DNA from: Deltaproteobacteria bacterium
GTDB taxonomy: Bacteria > Desulfobacterota > Desulfobacteria > Desulfobacterales > Desulfosarcinaceae
Length of the DNA: 64,000 nt
Direction: 5' to 3'
NCBI GenBank assembly: GCA_021824175.1
Contig: JAKALP010000028.1
Location: 1-64,000 of the forward strand
Below, one piece after another: positions 9,541-17,901 of the stretch; position 1 is the first letter of the stretch; each line of letters starts with the position of its first letter. Under the pieces are notes generated by a model. The model was not told the DNA's origin and did no database searches. It saw nothing but the letters and a program-made list of their open reading frames with translations. Made by a program: the position numbers and the translations under genes.

Positions 9541-9617
9541 GCGCCCGTAGCTCAGCTGGATAGAGCACCGGACTACGAATCCGTAGGTCGCCTGTTCGAA
9601 TCAGGCCGGGCGCGCCA
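9541..9617 (+). tRNA. tRNA-Arg (anticodon ACG)
   Basis: 77 bases with encoded CCA. The acceptor GCGCCCG pairs with CGGGCGC and the discriminator is G. The D arm is GCTCAGCTGGATAGAGC. The anticodon loop CTACGAA gives ACG, whose A34 should be changed to inosine. The T arm is GCCTGTTCGAATCAGGC. The outermost anticodon-stem pair (C27-T43) is mismatched. A TTGACA at 9486-9491 may be its -35 element. Confidence 0.97.
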
Positions 9618-9629
9618 CGAAATTAAAAA

Positions 9630-9657
9630 GGGGTGCCTCACGGGCACCTCTTTTTTT
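9630..9657 (+). terminator. Rho-independent terminator of tRNA-Arg
   Basis: Stem GGGGTGCC/GGCACCTC (one G-T pair), five-base loop, then seven T (9651-9657). It starts 13 bases after the tRNA. Confidence 0.9.
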
Positions 9658-9834
9658 CGGCGAATTCAAGCTTAAGGCTTACGCTTATTGACCTTCCCGG
9701 CGAAAAAAAATAGCCCTTTAGCCCTCCTCTTCACAACCCTCATCAGCCGAGGAGAGGATCGGTGTGAGAGGGGCAAAATTACAGCCTAATTTGCAAAATT
9801 GATTAGTTGAGTCTACGACGAGTGGGTTGGCGAT

Positions 9835-12579
9835 TTATGCCTGCCCCTGGGAATCCGCACCCAAGGCGCGACGAATCGCTTCCCCGAGCTTTTGCAAAGT
9901 GACTGGCTTTTTGAGGTACTCCCGAATTCCCATGGCTTTGGCTTTCTCCTCATTGATCAGCTCGCTGAATCCCGTGCAAAGAATTATGGGGATACCCGGG
10001 TGCGCTTTCATTACATGTTCCGAAAGTTCCTGTCCGGTCATGCCGGGCATGGTTTGATCGGTAATGACCAGATCAAATCCATTGGGATTGGCTTTAAAGC
10101 ATGCCAATGCTTCCGTGGCTTCGGAAAAGGGGTGGACCTCGTAGCCCATCCGCGCCAACATCTGTTTGGAAACAGCAACTAGGGATGCTTCGTCATCGAC
10201 AAGCAGTATACGCCCCTGACCTCTGGGTAGCGAAATGGGTTGTGTTTTGGTCAGGGCAAACTGTTCGGCGCCAAAGGAACACTTAGGGATATAGACGGTG
10301 AATGTTGTTCCTCTTCCGACCACGGAACTCACATCGATGGTGCCCTCATAACTTTGAATAATGCCATGGACAGTGGCCAGCCCGAGGCCCGTACCAAGCC
10401 CTTTTTCTTTAGTAGTGAAGTAGGGTTCAAATATACGACCAATATCCTCCTGAGGTATCCCATGGCCGGTGTCACTGACCGTCAACTTCATATATTCTTT
10501 TTCTTTTAAAGCCGGGAAATGGAGTCGCGAATCAGCATTGATGCGGATTTCCTGCAATCCGATGCTCAGGATGCCGCCTTTCTCCCGCATGGCATGGGCC
10601 GAATTGGTACAAAGATTAAGAAGAACTTGATGGATTTGGGTCGGGTCTGCCAGAACAGTCCCCTTGGTCGGTTTGATATCTTTTTGGATCTCGATGGTGG
10701 TTGGAATAGATGCCCGGATCATCTTAATGGCCTCTTCCACCAGTGGCTCAAGCTTAAGGGGTTTCTTTTGTTGCTCGCTTTGACGGCTGAAGGCCAATAT
10801 TTGCTGGACTAGATCTTTGGCGCGTTGAGCGGATGCGAAGACATGGTTCAACCATTCCCTGATTTCACCCTCCTGAGTCACTTCCAGCAGCAGCAATTCC
10901 GTGTATCCTAATATTGCGCCCAAAATATTATTGAAGTCATGAGCGATGCCTCCAGCCAGAGTACCAATGGCCTCCATCTTCTGGGATTGATTGAGTTTGG
11001 TTTCAAGCATCTTGATTTGGGTAACGTCTCGAGCATTCAGCACGGAGCCAATAATTTTATCATCCCTGTCCTTATATGGATAGAACGCGACATCCATATA
11101 TCTTCTTCCGATTTCCGGGAAGTCAAACCATGTTTGAAAATTGACTTCTTCGTCGTTGCAACATTTTGTAAAATTGGGCTTAATAGCAACATTGAAAAAA
11201 GCTGCCCCCGCTATTTCCGCCATGGATTTGCCAATAATTTCAGGTTTGTTTTTCTTGAATAAAATCGTATGGGCATCATTAACGGCCGTATAAACGCAAT
11301 CTGTGTTCACGATAGCCATGAGATCTTTTGAAGCGGCCACAATGCTTTCATATTTACGTAATTGTTCTTCCGTTTTCACGCGCAGTTCAATCTCATGAGT
11401 CATCGCTTCATTCTTTTTACCGAGATCTTTGATCTTCTCCCGTATAGAGTCTCTCATTTTGATAAAACTTTGAGACAAAGCGGCTATTTCATCATCTCCT
11501 TGAACGCGGATTTCTTTATCCAAATCGCCTGAAGCGATAATCGCCGTGCTGCGTGTCAAATGTTGGATTGGCTTTGTGATTCTAACCCCGTATAGAGTGA
11601 CCAGTACACTGACTCCAATGACCAGTAAAGATAAAAGCCCCATTATACTTCCAAAGGATCGGACGTTGCTCACCACGGTCTCTTTCATCTTTGTGGTCTT
11701 GGTGGTGATGGTTTGTCGGACGGCCTCAACACGTGCAATGACCTTATCCTGGCTGGCATATAGATCCACGAGATTGGCCCGGAGCACGCGCATAGCGCCA
11801 TGAAGCGCCGCAATCTTCTCTTTCAAAGCTGCTACGAGCCCCATGGCTTCCTTACCAGATGGCGCCAGGTGTTCACCGGCAGTTGAAACAGCCGAAAGCG
11901 AGGACTCCATATCGGAGACCATTTCAAGCAAGCGCTCTTCGAAGCCGGTGATGGCCACCTCCCTTGTAAAATGGGCTCGTTCAGATTCATTGAGCGTGAT
12001 TTTGATTTTCAACAAAAGGAGTCTTAAGTCGGGTATTAAAGCACTGATCTGATTGATCGAGTTGATCTCATACTCTTTCCCATTGAGTTTGAGCTGTATT
12101 AATTCATTGGTCACAATGTCTTCTATGCGGTCCAACAGGTTTGTTAATTGATTTTCAATTGCGGTGATGCCTTGAATCTTTTCTTCAACTTGCGCGCATT
12201 GGCCCAGTAATGCTTTAAAAGCTGAAGCAAAGATTTTGAGGTCTTCACTAAAGCTTTCGTTGGGCTGAGCTGAGACGACAAAGTTATTCAGGTCGGTCAA
12301 CAAGCGCTCGGATTGCGCCTGCAAGTCCATTCCCTCAATGGCAAAACGTTTCACGAAAAAATGGATATCGGAAGACAATTGCTGAAGCTTGGCGCCTAAT
12401 TCTTGATTGGTGATAGCTTGGGAAACGCCATGATCCACGAGAGTAATCACCATATTCTTCATCTGGCTGGTCAATGCAAAGTTAACCAGTATCAGACAGC
12501 CAAAGGCCATGATGATGATTCCATTCAAAATAGTTAATTTGGATACAATGCTCTTTGCTTTGAGTATTGATTTGATCAT
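9835..12579 (-). CDS. Hybrid sensor histidine kinase (TM-HAMP-PAS-HisKA-HATPase-REC)
   Basis: A 914-residue membrane kinase. TM1 is near residues 14-36 and TM2 near 310-332, enclosing a long helical periplasmic sensor. A HAMP domain (ITKPIQHLTRSTAIIASGDL), a PAS domain and the phosphoacceptor box GGIAHDFNNILGAILGYTEL follow. The ATPase boxes are NLCTNSAHAM, DTGHGIP and GLGTGLGLATVHGI. A C-terminal receiver (about 790-905) has its Asp in DLVITDQTMPGM and its Lys in YLKKPVTL. The ATG at 12579 is preceded by AAAGGAAC; a GTG six codons earlier is less likely. The binding-protein gene just upstream (93 bp) may supply its ligand-sensing partner. No DNA-binding output is encoded nearby. Confidence 0.93.
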   Translation of the reverse strand: MIKSILKAKSIVSKLTILNGIIIMAFGCLILVNFALTSQMKNMVITLVDHGVSQAITNQELGAKLQQLSSDIHFFVKRFAIEGMDLQAQSERLLTDLNNFVVSAQPNESFSEDLKIFASAFKALLGQCAQVEEKIQGITAIENQLTNLLDRIEDIVTNELIQLKLNGKEYEINSINQISALIPDLRLLLLKIKITLNESERAHFTREVAITGFEERLLEMVSDMESSLSAVSTAGEHLAPSGKEAMGLVAALKEKIAALHGAMRVLRANLVDLYASQDKVIARVEAVRQTITTKTTKMKETVVSNVRSFGSIMGLLSLLVIGVSVLVTLYGVRITKPIQHLTRSTAIIASGDLDKEIRVQGDDEIAALSQSFIKMRDSIREKIKDLGKKNEAMTHEIELRVKTEEQLRKYESIVAASKDLMAIVNTDCVYTAVNDAHTILFKKNKPEIIGKSMAEIAGAAFFNVAIKPNFTKCCNDEEVNFQTWFDFPEIGRRYMDVAFYPYKDRDDKIIGSVLNARDVTQIKMLETKLNQSQKMEAIGTLAGGIAHDFNNILGAILGYTELLLLEVTQEGEIREWLNHVFASAQRAKDLVQQILAFSRQSEQQKKPLKLEPLVEEAIKMIRASIPTTIEIQKDIKPTKGTVLADPTQIHQVLLNLCTNSAHAMREKGGILSIGLQEIRINADSRLHFPALKEKEYMKLTVSDTGHGIPQEDIGRIFEPYFTTKEKGLGTGLGLATVHGIIQSYEGTIDVSSVVGRGTTFTVYIPKCSFGAEQFALTKTQPISLPRGQGRILLVDDEASLVAVSKQMLARMGYEVHPFSEATEALACFKANPNGFDLVITDQTMPGMTGQELSEHVMKAHPGIPIILCTGFSELINEEKAKAMGIREYLKKPVTLQKLGEAIRRALGADSQGQA

Positions 12580-12672
12580 GGCCCGTTCCTTTCGCACCCA
12601 CTCTGATCGCTGGTTAAGCTCACTCCATTTCGCGCCGCGTTACCTGCTTTGATAGGTAGGGGTGGAAATCAG

Positions 12673-13671
12673 CTATTGTTCAGTGCGAACCAATAACGCG
12701 CTTCGAATCAACTCCGGCTTGGGTTGAATGCCTAAGGACCTCATGACATCGATATTAATGATGCGTTGTCCGAACCGGTTTTGGGTTATGGGGATTTTAG
12801 CGACCGGCTTGCCGCGCATGGCGGACAGAAGCAATTCGGCGGCCATGCGGCCATGTTCTTCACCGGTTTTCACCACGGCGCTTAAGGCACCGTACTTGAC
12901 CCGATACAAAGCGTTGGTGATTACTGGTTTGCCAAAGGCATGTGCTATGACCGGCATTATCTCCTTGTCGGTGAGCGGATGCCCGTTTTCGTCCGGCAGT
13001 CCTTCCATGGTGACGTAAAGCAAGGCGTCACATTTTGATTTCAGTTCTTCGCTGACCACGCGCGCCTCTTTTAAGGTCTGAATGATTCGCGATCCAACAT
13101 ATTCTATGGGATATGACTCTTTTTCTTCGCTAAGCTGCAATTCAACGGCTTTATCCGTGGGACTGTTTTTTGAAATATAGCCAAAGCGCTTGACTGATGG
13201 CACCAGCTGTTGAAGAAGTAATAGAGACTGCTTCATTGGTTCACGTTCCAACAAACCAGTGACATTGGATGCCGGGTATCCATAGGCAGAGGCTTGGGCG
13301 TTTACGCCGCAAAAGACTACCGGCGTGGCCACGCGATTTTTTAAATAGGGAACCACAAACATGGCCTGGGCGTCATCGTCGGCAGCGATGACACCGTCTG
13401 GTTTGAAAGACTCGAATAGCGCCAATGCTTCCTTCGCTTTTTCAGGGCCACCTTGCCAGTTAGTTTTGGTATCCATGTAAAAATACTTGATTTGAGCCGC
13501 CTTGCTTAACGCTGGTTCAAGTCCATCGCGGATTTCCTTCACCCAGGGATAATCTTCTTCATAGCTCATGACCACCAGCACCTTAAAATTATCAGCGCGG
13601 GCCATCACGACCGATACATGCAGCATGAAACCCACAAGCAATGCACCGATGATCGTATTGTAAAACGCCAT
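12673..13671 (-). CDS. Periplasmic ABC-type substrate-binding protein (PF04392-like)
   Basis: A 332-residue secreted protein with a signal peptide (IIGALLVGFMLHVSVVMARA) and the two-lobed periplasmic-binding fold of the ABC_sub_bind family. Recognisable stretches are VLVVMSYEEDYPWVKEIRDG, KPDGVIAADDDAQAMFVVPY, TPVVFCGVNA and VTGLLEREPMKQSLLLLQQL, with a late HGRMAAELLLSAMRGKPVAKIP. The ATG at 13671 has AAGGAGG upstream. No permease or ATPase gene is adjacent; instead a hybrid kinase follows. That arrangement suggests the protein works as a ligand sensor for the kinase rather than for import. The ligand is unknown. Confidence 0.85.
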   Translation of the reverse strand: MAFYNTIIGALLVGFMLHVSVVMARADNFKVLVVMSYEEDYPWVKEIRDGLEPALSKAAQIKYFYMDTKTNWQGGPEKAKEALALFESFKPDGVIAADDDAQAMFVVPYLKNRVATPVVFCGVNAQASAYGYPASNVTGLLEREPMKQSLLLLQQLVPSVKRFGYISKNSPTDKAVELQLSEEKESYPIEYVGSRIIQTLKEARVVSEELKSKCDALLYVTMEGLPDENGHPLTDKEIMPVIAHAFGKPVITNALYRVKYGALSAVVKTGEEHGRMAAELLLSAMRGKPVAKIPITQNRFGQRIINIDVMRSLGIQPKPELIRSALLVRTEQ

Positions 13672-13893
13672 TCAGGCCTCCTTTTGGGCTCTTTGCGTCA
13701 ATATTGCAAGGTTCCTAATGGAGATATTGCCACCCTTTGCGTTCCTCGAAAGCAAGACGCAAAGATAATCACTAATCCACCACCCATACCGGGGAAGGTT
13801 TGCAACGAAACAATCAGCACTTCAATTCAGGAGGGGCGACGACGAACCAGAACTCGCTAATAGACACTTTCTATTGTCGTCGTGAACGCGATT

Positions 13894-15204
13894 TCAGTGC
13901 AATTTCAAACGCGGTTTGACACGCCGCGCTAAAGTGTCCATCAGCATCAGAATCAGCGTGCGATAGGAGCCATGTAAAACCCATTGATGAGAGCGATAAA
14001 GTGACAAATATATCACCCGCGCCAACCAACCTTCAATGAAATGACTACCGGTGAGGTTGCCCATCAGATTACCTACAAAGGATCGGCTTAACGACACCAA
14101 AGAACCGTAGTCTTTATACACATAATCCACAGGTGTGCCACCGTCAATACGTCGCACAATGCTTTGGGCCAGAACCGCGGCCTGCTGATGGGCGCTCTGG
14201 GCGCGCGGCGGCACGGGCAGGTCACTATTGGGTTGGGGACAGCTGGCGCAGTCGCCAATGGCAAAAATATCGGGATCTTTGGTAGTACAAAGATTTTGCC
14301 GCACCTGTAATTGGTTGAGACGATTGACTTCCAATCCTTCGAGTTGGCCGAAGAAATCCGGCGCCTTGATACCCGCGGCCCACACCTTGAGATGAGCGGG
14401 GACCAATCTTCCATCAGAGAGTAAGACCCCTTCAGCAGTGATTGTTTGGACCTTGCTGGAGGTCAGCATTTCGATATTGATCTTCTTCAACTGCTTTTCA
14501 GCCGCTGTGGCCAATTTTGCGGGCAAAGCCGCCAAAATCCGAGGAGCGGCTTCGATCAGGGTAATGTGCACCGGCTCGTATTCACCATAAGGCTCCAAAC
14601 CAAAGCCTTTGATTCGGGAAGCGACGTTGTGAAGCTCCGCGGCCAGCTCAACACCGGTGGCGCCCGCGCCGACAATGGCTACCCGGAGGGTCGGCCTTTG
14701 ATGGCTGGATGGCGCAATGGTGTATAATAGCTGCATGAACTTATTAAGCAGCATGGCATGGAATTGATCGGCTTGTTCCCGGCCATCCAGGAAAAAGCAA
14801 TGCTCCTTAACACCTGGTATGCCATAGTCATTGCTTTCGCTCCCCAACGCCAGCACGAGGGTATCATAAGCGATGTCTTCGGCGGGCAACACCGTCCCCC
14901 CTTTAGCATCCACCACCGCAGATAGGCGAATGGTCTTTGGGGTACGCTGCAGTCCGATCACCTTTCCCGGCCGGAACTGAAAACCATTTCGCCGCGCCAA
15001 TGCAAGGTAGTCAACCGCTTCTTCATGCGAATCCAAAGTGCCGGCTGCCACTTCATGAAGCAAAGGTTTCCACAAATGGGTCATATTGCGATCGATCAGC
15101 AAGACCGAGAATGTCTTTTTTTTTGACGCTTTTCTTCCCAATCGAATTGCCAGTTCCAGACCACCCACCCCGCCGCCGACAATCACCACCCGATGTAATT
15201 TCAT
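13894..15204 (-). CDS. ndh: Type II NADH:quinone dehydrogenase-like FAD oxidoreductase
   Basis: A 436-residue flavoprotein of the NDH-2 family, which passes electrons from NADH to quinone without pumping protons. The FAD-binding fold is at the N-terminus (VVIVGGGVGGLELAIRLG) and the NADH-binding fold near 160-190 (VAIVGAGATGVELAAEL). The second FAD motif DIFAIGDCASCPQP and the quinone-side AQSAHQQAAVLAQSI are present. The C-terminus has a hydrophobic, basic segment suited to membrane attachment. The ATG at 15204 begins exactly at the Rossmann strand; an extension to 15255 would overlap the HesB gene. HesB ends 10 bp upstream. The usual electron acceptor would be the menaquinone made by the mqn genes of this window. 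Confidence 0.87.
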   Translation of the reverse strand: MKLHRVVIVGGGVGGLELAIRLGRKASKKKTFSVLLIDRNMTHLWKPLLHEVAAGTLDSHEEAVDYLALARRNGFQFRPGKVIGLQRTPKTIRLSAVVDAKGGTVLPAEDIAYDTLVLALGSESNDYGIPGVKEHCFFLDGREQADQFHAMLLNKFMQLLYTIAPSSHQRPTLRVAIVGAGATGVELAAELHNVASRIKGFGLEPYGEYEPVHITLIEAAPRILAALPAKLATAAEKQLKKINIEMLTSSKVQTITAEGVLLSDGRLVPAHLKVWAAGIKAPDFFGQLEGLEVNRLNQLQVRQNLCTTKDPDIFAIGDCASCPQPNSDLPVPPRAQSAHQQAAVLAQSIVRRIDGGTPVDYVYKDYGSLVSLSRSFVGNLMGNLTGSHFIEGWLARVIYLSLYRSHQWVLHGSYRTLILMLMDTLARRVKPRLKLH

Positions 15205-15214
15205 TGAGGACCTT

Positions 15215-15550
15215 TCAAATCCGAATCGTGCTAATTCCGAATCCTTGCCACTCATTTAGGGGCTTGCGCGAGGTCATCACAAATCCTGCTTGGCCATTCC
15301 CAAAACGATAATCGATATTCACATCGCCAACCAACCCTAAGAGCTCACGGTCCATGATAAATTCGATGCCATTGGACTCCTGAACCAGGTCCGAGTCCCG
15401 GGCCGCGTCGAGTCGGAGCCCCAGCGATGAATCACAACAACCGCTGGATTGGATCTCAATGCGAACAGCCTTGGCCACCCCAAAATTTTTGATAAATATC
15501 TCAATTGCTTGGGATGCAGCCTGCGTAAGTGAAACAAATGACATCGCCAT
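15215..15550 (-). CDS. HesB/IscA-like protein, atypical cysteines
   Basis: A 111-residue protein with the fold pattern of A-type iron-sulfur carriers: VRIEIQSSGCCDSSLGLRLD, then GIEFIMDRELLGLVGDVNID. Classical IscA needs one mid Cys and a C-terminal CxC/CGC. Here there is a Cys pair at 38-39 and no C-terminal cysteine motif (it ends ...EWQGFGISTIRI). It resembles the HesB-like group common in anaerobes. It lies directly before the NDH-2 gene on the same strand. Cluster delivery should not be assumed with two of the usual ligands missing. Confidence 0.7.
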   Translation of the reverse strand: MAMSFVSLTQAASQAIEIFIKNFGVAKAVRIEIQSSGCCDSSLGLRLDAARDSDLVQESNGIEFIMDRELLGLVGDVNIDYRFGNGQAGFVMTSRKPLNEWQGFGISTIRI

Positions 15551-15633
15551 AGGATCGCCTTAACCGCGCGTCGATTTAATGCCATCAAGCTCGTGGATGC
15601 AATAATAAATCAATATTAGGGTGTGGCAAATGC

Positions 15634-15661
15634 TTGACTTGCATTGAATACCTATTGTAGA
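15634..15661 (+). promoter_or_regulatory. Putative promoter of the attenuated aro/phe operon
   Basis: TTGACT (15634-15639), 16-bp spacer, TGTAGA (15656-15661). It would start transcription near 15668, about 30 bases before the leader-peptide ATG. The -10 match is weak. Confidence 0.4.
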
Positions 15662-15699
15662 AATCAGCCGAATTCAGCATGAACGAGTTAAGAAGAGCC

Positions 15700-15783
15700 A
15701 TGAACCAAATATTCAAGACCACCACTTTATTTGACGGATGCTTCTGGTTTTTTAGCTTTAGGAGCATCCATCCGGTGGATTAG
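15700..15783 (+). CDS. Phe-rich leader peptide of a transcription attenuator
   Basis: A 27-codon frame (ATG 15700, TAG 15781-15783) with AGAAGAG just upstream. It contains six Phe (residues 5, 11, 15, 17, 18, 20) and one Trp (16), concentrated in CFWFFSF (codons 15739-15759). This composition is that of a phenylalanine leader peptide such as E. coli PheL. It is followed by a strong terminator (15802-15837) and by a gene for the first step of aromatic synthesis fused to prephenate dehydratase. Ribosome stalling at the Phe run when charged tRNA-Phe is scarce would control read-through. An in-frame ATG at 15679 is an alternative start without a ribosome site. Confidence 0.85.
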   Translation: MNQIFKTTTLFDGCFWFFSFRSIHPVD

Positions 15784-15837
15784 CGCCTTCCAATAGCTGA
15801 CAACCCCGGGTGGAGATAAACCTTCACCCGGGGTTTT
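15736..15837 (+). promoter_or_regulatory. Phenylalanine-type transcription attenuator
   Basis: Three mutually exclusive helices can be drawn. Pause hairpin 1:2: GGATGCTTC (15736-15744) with GGAGCATCC (15761-15769), enclosing the Phe/Trp codons. Antiterminator 2:3: CCATCCGG (15768-15775) with CCGGGTGG (15806-15813), one T-G pair. Terminator 3:4: 15802-15812 with 15825-15835. The antiterminator uses the left arm of the terminator. A ribosome stalled on the Phe codons covers region 1 and frees region 2. A ribosome at the stop codon (15781) covers region 2 and lets the terminator form. Confidence 0.82.
15802..15837 (+). terminator. Attenuator terminator
   Basis: Perfect 11-bp stem AACCCCGGGTG/CACCCGGGGTT with a 12-base loop, followed by TTTTGTGTTT. 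It lies 86 bp before the structural gene, so it must act as an attenuator and not as the end of a unit. Confidence 0.88.
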
Positions 15838-15844
15838 GTGTTTA

Positions 15845-15883
15845 AATGGCCTCGCGGAGAAGGGAACCCTTCGCGGGGCCATT
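15845..15883 (+). other. Second strong hairpin in the aro/phe leader
   Basis: AATGGCCTCGCG pairs with CGCGGGGCCATT (12 bp, one T-G), and inside it AAGGG pairs with CCCTT. No T run follows, so it is not a terminator. It sits 28 bases before the ribosome site of the next gene and may protect the mRNA or affect translation. Confidence 0.6.
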
Positions 15884-15923
15884 GCATTTAAGAGGAGGCG
15901 GTTTTCAAAGAAAGGAGAGTACC

Positions 15924-17792
15924 ATGATTATCGTTTTGAAAAAGGATCTGGATGAAGAAGTGAAGCAGCGCATCATGGCCGAACTGTACCAAAAAGGGTG
16001 TGTGGTGCGCGAGATTAATGGCACCGGCCAGAGCGCGATTGTGGCCATCGGCCGCGGCGATCTTGACTCCAAAGCCGTGGCGGCCATGGATGGCGTGGCC
16101 GAAGTGGTTCCCTTGACCGGCAAATTCAAACTGGTGGGCCGCCAGTGGCACCCACACAACTCTGAAGTCAAAGTCGGCCCTATCACCATCGGCGGCCAAC
16201 GCATCGTGCTCATCGCCGGCCCCTGCGCCATTGAGAGCTTGGACCAGGCCATGACCATTGCCCGCGAAGTAAAACGTTACGGCGCCGTGCTCTTCCGGGG
16301 CGGCGCATTTAAACCGCGCACATCGCCCTACTCCTTCCAGGGCTTGGAAGAAGAAGGCCTTAAAATCCTGGCCCAGGTGCGTCAGGAAACCGGCCTGCCG
16401 GTGGTCACCGAGATAACGTCGGTCAGTCAGGCCGATCTGATGGATCGATATGTGGATATGGTCCAGGTAGGGGCGCGCAATATGCAAAATTTCGAGCTTT
16501 TGAAGACCGTGGGCCGTCTGGGCAAGCCGGTCTTGCTCAAACGGGGTCTGGCCTCCACTATTGAGGAATGGCTCATGTCCGCGGAATACATTTTATCCGA
16601 AGGCAACGACCAGGTGGTGCTATGCGAGCGAGGTATCCGCACTTATGAGCCCTATACCCGTAACACGCTGGACCTATCGGCCATTCCGGTCTTGCGCAAT
16701 CTGACCCATCTGCCGATTGTGGTCGATCCCAGCCATGCTACCGGCATCCGTGAAAAGGTGGCTCCCATGGCCCGGGCCGCCATTGCCGCCGGCGCGGATG
16801 GATTGATGGTGGAAGTACACCACGATCCAGACAAGGCCCTGTCCGATGGCCCCCAGAGTCTCTATCCCCAGCAGTTCGGCCAGTTGGCCCGGGACATCTA
16901 TGTCATCGCACCGGTGGTGGGCAAACAATTGGATTACGATTATATTGAAAAAGCCGGCCGTCAAAAGCACCCTACCACCGGTTCGGCCGCCATGGCGGCT
17001 CACCTGGGTCACCCCGGCAGCTTCAGCCATTTGGCCACCATTCAATATTTGGGCAGCGACGCCCAGATGATCTCTAAAACCTCATTTCGCGCCATCTTTG
17101 ATGCCGTAGAAAACGATGAAGTCCAATACGGCGTCATACCGTTGGAAAATTCTTTAACCGGCAGCATTCATGAAAATTATGACCTGCTGCTGGAGTACAA
17201 TCTCAGTATTGTTGGAGAACTTTATCTACGCATCATCCACCACTTGATCTCAGTGCCGGGTACACGTCTGGAAGATATCCGACAAGTTTGGTCGAGTGAA
17301 GCCGCGATCCAACAGTGCAGGGCATTCCTCGACCAGCAGCCCCATTGGCAGATCAATACTGTCCATGCAACGGCCAGCGCCGTACGCCAACTCAATGATT
17401 TGCCCACTAGAGGGAATGCCGCCATCGGCAGTCGCGAAGCGGCCCAATACTACGGGATGCAGGTTATCGCGGAAAGCATCGAAACCAATCCACGCAATTT
17501 CACTCGTTTTGGGATTATCGGCAAACAGCCGCTTACCGGTCGCCCCAAGAAGAAATCTTCCGTAGTATTCTCCACAAAAAATCAGCCGGGGGCCCTATTC
17601 GACGTAATGAAGATCTTCGCCGACAGCCAAATCAACCTGGTAAAACTCGAATCTCGCCCCATCCACGGGCAGCCTTGGCAATACATGTTCTACGCGGATA
17701 TTGAAGCCGACATTCAGATGCCATCCATCAAAGAACCGATGGCGCGGCTCAAAGAGAAAACTGAATTTTTAAAGGTATTGGGGAGCTATTAA
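15924..17792 (+). CDS. Fused DAHP synthase - prephenate dehydratase (ACT)
   Basis: A 623-residue bifunctional enzyme. Residues 1-70 form a ferredoxin-like regulatory domain (MIIVLKKDLDEE) and about 75-335 a class I-beta DAHP synthase (VLIAGPCAIES, RGGAFKPRTSPYSFQGL, VGARNMQN, KRGLASTIEEW, VVDPSHATG), which condenses PEP and erythrose-4-phosphate. About 355-540 is prephenate dehydratase (GHPGSFSH, PLENSLTGSI, catalytic NFTRFG near 527). About 542-623 is an ACT domain with the Phe-binding motifs QPGALFDV and ESRP. The first and a late step of phenylalanine synthesis are thus on one chain. ATG at 15924 follows AAAGGAGAG. Control is likely double: Phe-sensitive attenuation and ACT-domain feedback. 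No chorismate mutase domain is present. Confidence 0.95.
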   Translation: MIIVLKKDLDEEVKQRIMAELYQKGCVVREINGTGQSAIVAIGRGDLDSKAVAAMDGVAEVVPLTGKFKLVGRQWHPHNSEVKVGPITIGGQRIVLIAGPCAIESLDQAMTIAREVKRYGAVLFRGGAFKPRTSPYSFQGLEEEGLKILAQVRQETGLPVVTEITSVSQADLMDRYVDMVQVGARNMQNFELLKTVGRLGKPVLLKRGLASTIEEWLMSAEYILSEGNDQVVLCERGIRTYEPYTRNTLDLSAIPVLRNLTHLPIVVDPSHATGIREKVAPMARAAIAAGADGLMVEVHHDPDKALSDGPQSLYPQQFGQLARDIYVIAPVVGKQLDYDYIEKAGRQKHPTTGSAAMAAHLGHPGSFSHLATIQYLGSDAQMISKTSFRAIFDAVENDEVQYGVIPLENSLTGSIHENYDLLLEYNLSIVGELYLRIIHHLISVPGTRLEDIRQVWSSEAAIQQCRAFLDQQPHWQINTVHATASAVRQLNDLPTRGNAAIGSREAAQYYGMQVIAESIETNPRNFTRFGIIGKQPLTGRPKKKSSVVFSTKNQPGALFDVMKIFADSQINLVKLESRPIHGQPWQYMFYADIEADIQMPSIKEPMARLKEKTEFLKVLGSY

Positions 17793-17901
17793 TCAATTGC
17801 AAAACGACCGGGGGCCGGCTGCGCCGGCCAGGTCTTTGCACTTCTCAACCGGCCGTGCTATGGAAAAGAATCGAATTGAGAGGTGCATGAAAGGTAGTAC
17901 C

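Noticed and set aside
9541-9568. Extension of tadA to 9568 (203 codons)
   Set aside because: It would overlap the first 28 bases of tRNA-Arg, and the added residues are not like TadA.
15585-15767. 60-codon minus-strand frame opposite the Phe leader
   Set aside because: No ribosome site, no recognisable protein, and it lies antisense to the leader peptide and pause hairpin, which are much better supported.
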